From the NCBI GenBank assembly GCA_021852245.1, contig JAJZNY010000445.1, forward strand, positions 1-6,627: 6,627 nt of DNA, in the 5' to 3' direction. Made by a program: the position numbers and the translations under genes. Positions 1-4,748 of the stretch are shown here, in pieces; position 1 is the first letter of the stretch; each line of letters opens with the position of its first letter. The notes beneath the pieces are model-generated. The model searched no databases, was not told where the DNA came from, and saw only the letters and a program-made list of their open reading frames with translations. This DNA comes from Planctomycetota bacterium. Its GTDB lineage: Bacteria; Planctomycetota; Phycisphaerae; WQYP01.

Positions 1-681
1 GCACGTGATATTGACCGCCTGATACGCACCTGCCGCCGGCGCCAGAACCGCCTGCAGAATGTATCCGCCGTCAAACCAGAAAAATGGCAGCATGTTCAGA
101 TACATCAGCATCAGATTCATCAGATAAAATGAATACAGAAAACCCATCGCCAGATTGCCGCTGAAAAACGCCCCGCCCTGCGGGATGTCAAACAGCGCCG
201 CAACCGGATTCACGAAGGTGGGCATCGCCGTACTGTGCGTGATGATCACTAAGGCAAAATAACAGACCACCGCCAGCGTGAAATTGGCAATCATGCCGCC
301 CGTCTGGGCAATAAACATCGGCCACGGACCGGGTGCGTGCGATGGGGGAAGCATGTTTCCAAACGGACCGACAACAAATTCCTCATGTGCCCCGTCGGCG
401 AACTTGGCAAAAATGAAATGCCCCAGTTCATGGATCAACAGGGCCGAAAGTGTTGCGGCCGCCAGCAGAATGGCCGCGGCAAACCCCGCACCAAGATGAA
501 TGATGTTGACCACCTGCAGCAGCAGAAGAAGCATAAGCCAGAAATGCAGCCGCACACGCACCGGCCCGTACGTCCCTACCGGCAATGACCAGTTGAACAG
601 CGATTCCGGGCTTGTCAGCGGGTTATCCGTTGCAAATCCACCGGAACCTGTGCGGTTATATGAACGATCTCGCCAACCCAT
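1..681 (-). CDS. M50 / site-2-protease-type membrane metalloprotease, N-terminal part (C-terminus beyond window)
   Basis: Reading the minus strand from ATG at 681 gives 227 residues with no stop before the left edge. The zinc-binding HExxH motif is H84-E85-L86-G87-H88, set in a hydrophobic segment. The second M50 signature, N-x-x-P followed by DG, is N196, P199, D204-G205 in FDGG, where the Asp is the expected third zinc ligand. Hydrophobic segments lie near residues 46-64, 66-90, 127-148 and 176-200. The stretch GGMIANFTLA (128-137) corresponds to the AGP-x-x-N region of S2P proteins, and VRVRLHFW (41-48) resembles the usual lead-in to the first helix. Family knowledge: these enzymes cut substrates within the inner membrane; the substrate here is unknown. 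No PDZ or CBS domain is visible in the part present. The start is bounded by an in-frame TAA nine bases upstream; the ribosome site is weak (GGAT). It lies 79 bases downstream of the Nudix gene in the same direction. Confidence 0.9.
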   Translation of the reverse strand, partial: MGWRDRSYNRTGSGGFATDNPLTSPESLFNWSLPVGTYGPVRVRLHFWLMLLLLLQVVNIIHLGAGFAAAILLAAATLSALLIHELGHFIFAKFADGAHEEFVVGPFGNMLPPSHAPGPWPMFIAQTGGMIANFTLAVVCYFALVIITHSTAMPTFVNPVAALFDIPQGGAFFSGNLAMGFLYSFYLMNLMLMYLNMLPFFWFDGGYILQAVLAPAAGAYQAVNITC

Positions 682-760
682 AATGCATTATCCAATCCGG
701 TTTCTGATCAGTTCCCCGTATGACCACCCGGCAATCATATCCATTTCAGCGGCCTCCATC

Positions 761-1297
761 TTACCGATTTCCTGAACGATTCAGGTATTTAAGTATCACC
801 GCTATCGTTTTTCCATCCACGATGGAATTGGACTCAATGAGCTCGATCACCTTTCTCACCGGGGTCGGTCGCACGCTGATGGTTTCGTTTTCTTCCAGCG
901 CCTGGGGCCCGGGTGTTAATTCGTGTGCGACAAACGCATACATCTTCTCCGTTAAGATGCCGGGGGAAGTATAAAACCATCCCAATGACTCTATTCGCGC
1001 CGCCCGATACCCGGTCTCTTCCTCCAGTTCCCGCCCCGCACAAACGTCCGGCGGTTCTCCCTTTTCCAGCGTCCCCGCCGGCAGTTCCAAAAGCGATTCT
1101 CCAACGGTATGACGGACATTCTCAATCAGCACAATCTGCCCATCCGCCAGGATCGGCAGAATGATGACGGCACCCGGATGCAGCACCACTTCACGCTGAA
1201 TCTGTTTCCCATTCGATAGCCTGACGCTGCGCAGCGCCATGCTCACCCGTGAACCTGCGTACACGATCTTATCAACCAGTCCCGGTGAATCGCCCAT
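761..1297 (-). CDS. Nudix hydrolase, ADP-ribose pyrophosphatase type
   Basis: The product is 178 residues from ATG 1297. A complete Nudix box runs from G75 to Y97 in the pattern G-x5-E-x7-R-E-x-x-E-E-x-G, with E81, R89, E90, E93 and E94 as the metal-binding or catalytic core. It is preceded by LPAG and followed by SPG, whose proline (P112) sits 15 residues after the box. That proline is the known hallmark separating ADP-ribose pyrophosphatases from other Nudix enzymes. The expected reaction is hydrolysis of ADP-ribose (or a similar nucleoside-diphosphate sugar) to AMP and ribose 5-phosphate in the cytosol. Length is normal for the family. A GTG at 1309 would add four residues, but GGAG at 1304-1307 is spaced 6 bases from ATG 1297 and favours the shorter form. 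It is divergent from uvrC and may be co-transcribed with the protease gene downstream. The exact substrate cannot be read from sequence. Confidence 0.9.
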   Translation of the reverse strand: MGDSPGLVDKIVYAGSRVSMALRSVRLSNGKQIQREVVLHPGAVIILPILADGQIVLIENVRHTVGESLLELPAGTLEKGEPPDVCAGRELEEETGYRAARIESLGWFYTSPGILTEKMYAFVAHELTPGPQALEENETISVRPTPVRKVIELIESNSIVDGKTIAVILKYLNRSGNR

Positions 1298-1303
1298 TGA
1301 AAA

Positions 1304-1307
1304 CTCC
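1304..1307 (-). promoter_or_regulatory. Ribosome binding site of the Nudix gene
   Basis: GGAG on the minus strand, 6 bases before ATG 1297. It overlaps the alternative GTG start at 1309, which has no purine-rich site of its own, so it decides the start. Confidence 0.55.
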
Positions 1308-1336
1308 ACGAGCTTTTAGTCTCTTTATCGGCCCGA

Positions 1337-1342
1337 ATCATA
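1337..1342 (-). promoter_or_regulatory. Candidate -10 element for the Nudix gene
   Basis: TATGAT on the minus strand matches five of six bases of the sigma-70 -10 consensus. It would give a leader of about 30 bases containing the GGAG site. No good -35 hexamer is seen at 16-18 bases, so this is tentative. Confidence 0.3.
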
Positions 1343-1345
1343 TCC

Positions 1346-1351
1346 TATAAT
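1346..1351 (+). promoter_or_regulatory. Perfect -10 box (TATAAT) directly before uvrC, possibly a leaderless transcript
   Basis: TATAAT ends 8 bases before the A of the uvrC start codon at 1360. Transcription beginning the usual 6-8 bases after a -10 box would start at or within a few bases of the ATG, leaving almost no 5' leader. No Shine-Dalgarno sequence is seen before that ATG, which fits a leaderless message. The -35 position (around 1323-1329) is only T-rich. The distance and motif are seen; promoter function is inferred. Confidence 0.4.
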
Positions 1352-1359
1352 GATGTGAA

Positions 1360-3138
1360 ATGGTTGGCCGACGCATTTCACGTTCTGCTCACGAATCATC
1401 ATACGCATCCGATGCGAGTCCGGACGAGGCGACGCCTGATACACCGTCCTTTTCCGACGTTTCCGCAGAATCCGCGTCGGATTCCGAGGCAGAATCCCCA
1501 AGCCCGCAGGTCGATTCGGTAAACGAGCCAAGCGCCGCCGAGGATTTTGACGACAACATCGTACTTGAAGTTCCCTCGGGCGATGTCAGCCTTCCGCTGC
1601 CTGAAGAGCCCAACGATATCCGCCTGCCGCGGTTGCACCAAAAAGCCCTTACGCTGCCCGAATCCCCGGGCGTTTATTTTTTGAAGGATTCGCGCGGCGT
1701 GGTGATTTATGTCGGCAAATCACTCTCACTCAAACATCGCGTGAGCAGCTATTTCCAGCCATCTACCGATCTGGGGCCCGTGAAGCAGCGATTATTGGAT
1801 TACGTGGTCGATTTTGACACCCTCCTTTGCGATTCGGAAGTTGAGGCACTCCTGATTGAAAATCGCCTCATTAAAGACACCAAGCCGCGGTTTAATGCCC
1901 GGCTAACCGACGGCAAAAGCTACCCGTATCTGGAAATTACCTCCAGCGATGATTTCCCCGGGGTATACGTAACCCGCCAACCTCGCACATCGGGCTCAAA
2001 ACTCTACGGCCCGTTCACCAGCGGCTACGCCCTGAAACAGGCTGTGATTTACATGCAGCGGGCATTCAAATTCCGTACCTGCCATCTGGATATTTTGGAA
2101 TCCGACACCCGTCGCAAATTCTTTCGCCCATGTATTCTTTACAACATTCATCAATGTTCCGCTCCGTGCGCCGACAAGATCAGTCGGGAAGATTATGCCG
2201 CCGACCTCGATCGGTTGAAACACTTTCTGGAATCCAATCGGGGTGATGCCCTGCGTGTTATGACCGCCGATATGCAGGCGGCCGCCGCCGCCCGTGATTT
2301 CGAACGCGCGGCAATGCTGCGCGATCAGATCAAAGCCCTCCGCGCGCTGTCTCATCGCGGCAAAAGCGCCAAAGTCATGCAGCCGGAACTGTTCTTTCAG
2401 AATCATGCCGACGGACTCAAGGACCTGCAGGACTTGCTCGAGCTGCCCGATCCCATCCGCTCCATCGAGGCCATCGACATCGCGCATTTTCAGGGTGAGG
2501 CAACGGTCGGGTCACTGGTGACCTTTATCGACGGCAAGCCGTTCAAGGATGGCTATCGCCGTTATCGCATCAAGACCGTCTCGGGAATCGATGATTTTCG
2601 GTGCATCCAGGAAGTGGTGTCACGCCGCTACCGCCTTGCCGGTGCCGGAGAAGAACTCTATCCCGATGTGGTGCTCATTGACGGTGGACAGGGCCAGCTG
2701 TCGGCGGCGCTGGAGGCGTTTTCCAAAATGGCCTTCAAGCCCCCGATGGTGATCAGCCTGGCCAAACGTGAAGAGGAGATATTTGTTCAAAATCGGCCCG
2801 TGCCGTTCAAACTCTCCCGTACCAATTCCGCCCTGAAATTGCTGCAACACGCCCGCGATGAAGCCCACCGCTTTGCGCAAGGGTATCACCACCTGCTGAT
2901 CGCCCGGCGGCAATTTCAGGATCTGCTTCACGCCAAAAACAAACGGAAAAAAGGAAATTTCCGCCCACAGGATGCCTCGGCTGTCGGCGGGACGCCATCC
3001 GGCGCCGACACCGCTTCCCCCGCTCCGATCAGCAATCCCGCTGAATTTAAGGTGCTGACCGAGGACGAACTCAAGGCCAAACTTGGCGGCGGAGGAGACG
3101 GTAAAAAGAAGCCTCGGCGGCGGGGCGGTGGAAAGTAG
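1360..3138 (+). CDS. uvrC: UvrC, excinuclease ABC subunit C, with acidic N-terminal extension and no HhH tail
   Basis: UvrC makes the two incisions around a DNA lesion after UvrAB loading, in nucleotide excision repair. The protein is 592 residues. Residues 1-90 are a Ser/Asp/Glu/Pro-rich extension not normal for the family. The GIY-YIG nuclease (about 98-190) shows G104-V-Y106, Y117-V-G119, R127, E167 and N179 (3' incision). Cysteines C241, C258, C266 and C270 match the four iron-sulfur ligands known in E. coli UvrC. A UVR (UvrB-binding) motif lies near 303-330. The RNase H-like nuclease for the 5' incision keeps its triad D373 (AIDIAH), D441 (LIDGG) and H503 (DEAHRFA). After about residue 525, where UvrC normally continues into the (HhH)2 domain with PGIG, there is instead a low-complexity Lys/Arg/Gly tail. 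Other frames there show no HhH, so a frameshift is unlikely. The start is limited by an in-frame TGA at 1351. The gene is convergent with proA. Confidence 0.96.
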   Translation: MVGRRISRSAHESSYASDASPDEATPDTPSFSDVSAESASDSEAESPSPQVDSVNEPSAAEDFDDNIVLEVPSGDVSLPLPEEPNDIRLPRLHQKALTLPESPGVYFLKDSRGVVIYVGKSLSLKHRVSSYFQPSTDLGPVKQRLLDYVVDFDTLLCDSEVEALLIENRLIKDTKPRFNARLTDGKSYPYLEITSSDDFPGVYVTRQPRTSGSKLYGPFTSGYALKQAVIYMQRAFKFRTCHLDILESDTRRKFFRPCILYNIHQCSAPCADKISREDYAADLDRLKHFLESNRGDALRVMTADMQAAAAARDFERAAMLRDQIKALRALSHRGKSAKVMQPELFFQNHADGLKDLQDLLELPDPIRSIEAIDIAHFQGEATVGSLVTFIDGKPFKDGYRRYRIKTVSGIDDFRCIQEVVSRRYRLAGAGEELYPDVVLIDGGQGQLSAALEAFSKMAFKPPMVISLAKREEEIFVQNRPVPFKLSRTNSALKLLQHARDEAHRFAQGYHHLLIARRQFQDLLHAKNKRKKGNFRPQDASAVGGTPSGADTASPAPISNPAEFKVLTEDELKAKLGGGGDGKKKPRRRGGGK

Positions 3139-3141
3139 GTC

Positions 3142-3154
3142 ACGCTGAAAGCGT
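3142..3154. terminator. Small hairpin between the convergent uvrC and proA genes
   Basis: ACGCT-GAA-AGCGT forms a perfect 5-bp stem with a 3-base loop, four bases after the uvrC stop and overlapping the last base of the proA stop codon. There is no T-tract on either side, so it may be only a weak bidirectional terminator or chance. It is the only hairpin seen in the 15-base gap. Confidence 0.22.
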
Positions 3155-4446
3155 CAACGCCGAATGTGGCCGTTGCCGGTAACAATAAATTTATAGGTGC
3201 ACAGATCGGCTGCCCCCATGGGGCCTCGGGCATGAAGTTTGTCGGTGCTGATGCCAATCTCCGCCCCCAGGCCGTATTCATAACCGTCAGCCCAGCGTGT
3301 CGAGGCATTCACCATGACGCTCGCAGAATCCACCTCGGTCGTAAACCTCTCCGCCGCCGCGATGCTGCGGGTGATAATCGCATCGGTATGGCCGGAACCG
3401 TACTGATTGATAAAACCAATCGCCTCGTCAATGGAATTCACCTGCCGAATGGCAACAATCAGATCCAGATATTCGCGTCCCCAATCCGATTCCGTCGCCA
3501 GCTTGGCATCCTGCAGCAGGCCCAGTGAACGGGAATCCGCACGCATCTGAACTCCCGCTTTTCGATATTCCATTGCAATTCGCGGCAGCACCTGTGCGGC
3601 GATATCTTTGTGAACCAAAATACACTCGGCCGTGTTGCACACCATGCAACCGTCCACTTTGGCACTTACCGCGACTTTCACCGCCATGTCGGCATCGGCA
3701 TCCCGGTCAATGTAGATATGGCATACGCCCTTGTAGTGCTTGATCACCGGTACCGTCGCCTGCTCCACCACCGCGCGAATCAGCGATTCACCGCCGCGCG
3801 GAATCACCATATCAATCAACCCCTCGGCCTGAACCATCGCTTTGACCGCATTGCGATCCGTCGTTTCCACCATTTGTACGCAATCCGGCGGCAAACCCGC
3901 CGACTGCAACGATTCACGTATCACGCGAGCCAACACCTGATTGGTGTGGCTCGCTTCTTTGCCACCCCGGAGAATGGTTGCATTCCCGCTTTTGATGCAA
4001 AGTGCGGCGGCGTCGGTCGTTACATTCGGCCGGCTTTCATAGATGATGCCAATGACACCAATCGGCACTCGACGCTTCTCCACCCGCAGGCCGTTGGGCC
4101 GATCATACGCCTCAATGGTTTGGCCGACCGGGTCAACCTGGGCCGCCACCTCGCGAATGCATTGTGCCATCGATGCGAGTTTTTTGTCCGTGAGGGTCAG
4201 GCGGCTGATCATCGCCTCTGCAATTTCGTCATTCCGCGCCGCTTCCACATCCTTGGCGTTGCTCTCAAGTATTTCCGCATGTGCCGCGTCCAAACCATCC
4301 GCCATTTTATTCAGCGCGCTGTTTCGGGTCTGGCCATCGGTGGCCGCCAATATCCGGGCTGCCGCGCGGGCGCTGCGGCCCATCGCCTCGATGACGGCCT
4401 TCATCTCCTCGCTGGTGTCGGGGGTGGCTTTAGCGGTTTTATTCAT
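3154..4446 (-). CDS. proA: Gamma-glutamyl phosphate reductase (glutamate-5-semialdehyde dehydrogenase)
   Basis: ProA reduces L-glutamyl 5-phosphate to glutamate 5-semialdehyde with NADPH, the second step of proline synthesis, in the cytosol. The product is 430 residues, normal for the family. It has the aldehyde dehydrogenase-like fold signatures: GVIGIIYESRPNVTTDAA from 130, SGNATILRGGKEA (153-165), PRGG (216-219), and the catalytic cysteine C270 in the motif MVCNTAECILVH. Further ProA blocks are YGSGHTDAII (349-358) and, near the C-terminus, STRWADGYEYGLGAEIGIS followed by TDKLHARGPMG. The ATG at 4446 is fixed by an in-frame TGA just six bases upstream. The partner proB (glutamate 5-kinase) is not next to it in this window. 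The gene is convergent with uvrC and divergent from the secreted hydrolase gene. No truncation or odd residue was seen. Confidence 0.97.
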   Translation of the reverse strand: MNKTAKATPDTSEEMKAVIEAMGRSARAAARILAATDGQTRNSALNKMADGLDAAHAEILESNAKDVEAARNDEIAEAMISRLTLTDKKLASMAQCIREVAAQVDPVGQTIEAYDRPNGLRVEKRRVPIGVIGIIYESRPNVTTDAAALCIKSGNATILRGGKEASHTNQVLARVIRESLQSAGLPPDCVQMVETTDRNAVKAMVQAEGLIDMVIPRGGESLIRAVVEQATVPVIKHYKGVCHIYIDRDADADMAVKVAVSAKVDGCMVCNTAECILVHKDIAAQVLPRIAMEYRKAGVQMRADSRSLGLLQDAKLATESDWGREYLDLIVAIRQVNSIDEAIGFINQYGSGHTDAIITRSIAAAERFTTEVDSASVMVNASTRWADGYEYGLGAEIGISTDKLHARGPMGAADLCTYKFIVTGNGHIRR

Positions 4447-4459
4447 GTTTCAATCACAA

Positions 4460-4465
4460 CTCCTT
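4460..4465 (-). promoter_or_regulatory. Ribosome binding site of proA, with long spacer
   Basis: AAGGAG on the minus strand is a strong Shine-Dalgarno match, but it lies 13 bases before ATG 4446 rather than the usual 5-9. An in-frame TGA between the two rules out any earlier start in the same frame, so the long spacing is real if this site is used. Confidence 0.55.
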
Positions 4466-4470
4466 TCCAA

Positions 4471-4478
4471 ATTGTATA
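4471..4478 (-). promoter_or_regulatory. Candidate -10 element for proA
   Basis: TATACAAT on the minus strand contains TACAAT, five of six matches to the -10 consensus, 24 bases before the proA start codon. If used, transcription would begin within or just before the AAGGAG site. No good -35 was found (TTCGAT at an 18-base spacing is poor). Confidence 0.25.
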
Positions 4479-4609
4479 CTCGGCGGTCATAAATATCGAA
4501 GCACAGGTGCTGCCCACACCGGCGAGCAAGTGGGCGGACAACCGATAACCCTCACTTTCACCGTGACGTCGATTTCCAGAAATCCCGTCAAACAGATCGG
4601 TTGTCTGCG

Positions 4610-4638
4610 TTGCGAAGCGGAATATGCCGCGTTAGACT
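4610..4638 (+). promoter_or_regulatory. Weak candidate promoter for the secreted hydrolase gene
   Basis: TTGCGA (4610-4615) and TAGACT (4633-4638) are separated by 17 bases; each matches four of six consensus bases. A start near 4645 would place the inverted repeats at 4654-4701 in the mRNA leader. The match is poor and could be chance. Confidence 0.2.
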
Positions 4639-4653
4639 TCGGTAGGTAGGGCA

Positions 4654-4701
4654 CAGACCGAAAAAAAAGTCGCGGTCTGAGAGGGGCTGAATTTCGGTCT
4701 G
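4654..4701 (+). repeat. Inverted repeats able to form two mutually exclusive hairpins
   Basis: CAGACCG at 4654-4660 is followed by CGGTCTG at 4673-4679 (7-bp stem, 12-base loop) and again by CGGTCTG at 4695-4701. The second pairing extends to 10 perfect base pairs: CAGACCGAAA (4654-4663) with TTTCGGTCTG (4692-4701), loop 28 bases. The left arm cannot pair with both at once. The element lies 48 bases before the downstream start codon. The repeat is seen directly; a leader or attenuator role is inference. Confidence 0.65.
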
Positions 4702-4710
4702 GATGATCCA
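4700..4710. repeat. Short palindrome TGGATGATCCA
   Basis: An 11-base perfect palindrome around a central G, directly abutting the right arm of the inverted repeat. It may be an operator half of some kind, but at this length chance is quite possible. Confidence 0.3.
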
Positions 4711-4737
4711 TCAGAAGGTAATGTTGTGCAGATATTT

Positions 4738-4744
4738 GAGGTGA
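4738..4744 (+). promoter_or_regulatory. Ribosome binding site of the secreted hydrolase gene
   Basis: GAGGTGA is four bases before ATG 4749 (seven from the GAGG core). An in-frame TGA at 4737-4739 prevents any earlier start, and the internal ATGs at codons 10 and 24 have no such site, so this fixes the start. Confidence 0.7.
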
Positions 4745-4748
4745 AATA

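Larger units (their letters stand above)
4447..4748. other. Intergenic region of 302 bases between divergent proA and the secreted hydrolase gene
   Basis: No convincing gene was found on either strand. The left part holds the proA ribosome site and candidate -10. The middle (about 4500-4640) shows nothing distinctive. The right part (4654-4710) holds an eight-A run, a set of inverted repeats and a short palindrome, then the ribosome site of the downstream gene. Confidence 0.7.

Noticed and set aside
1350..1358. Minimal frame ATG-ATG-TGA just before the uvrC start
   Set aside because: It overlaps the TATAAT box, so it would probably lie upstream of or at the transcription start and not be translated.
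1996..2487. Minus-strand open frame of 163 codons inside uvrC
   Set aside because: It lies wholly opposite conserved UvrC coding sequence and shows no recognisable motif.
3610..4548. Plus-strand open frame of 312 codons opposite proA
   Set aside because: It is antisense to a full, motif-complete proA, is rich in His/Arg without domain motifs, and runs past the proA start: a shadow frame.
4530..4649. Plus-strand 39-codon frame from GTG ending ...CEAEYAALDFGR
   Set aside because: The end of it looks protein-like, with two close cysteines, but there is no ribosome site or ATG and I recognise no family; not enough to call a gene or a gene remnant.
4661..4680. T-run on the minus strand (A8 on plus) read as an intrinsic terminator
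   Set aside because: No minus-strand gene ends nearby, and no GC-rich stem lies immediately before the T-run.
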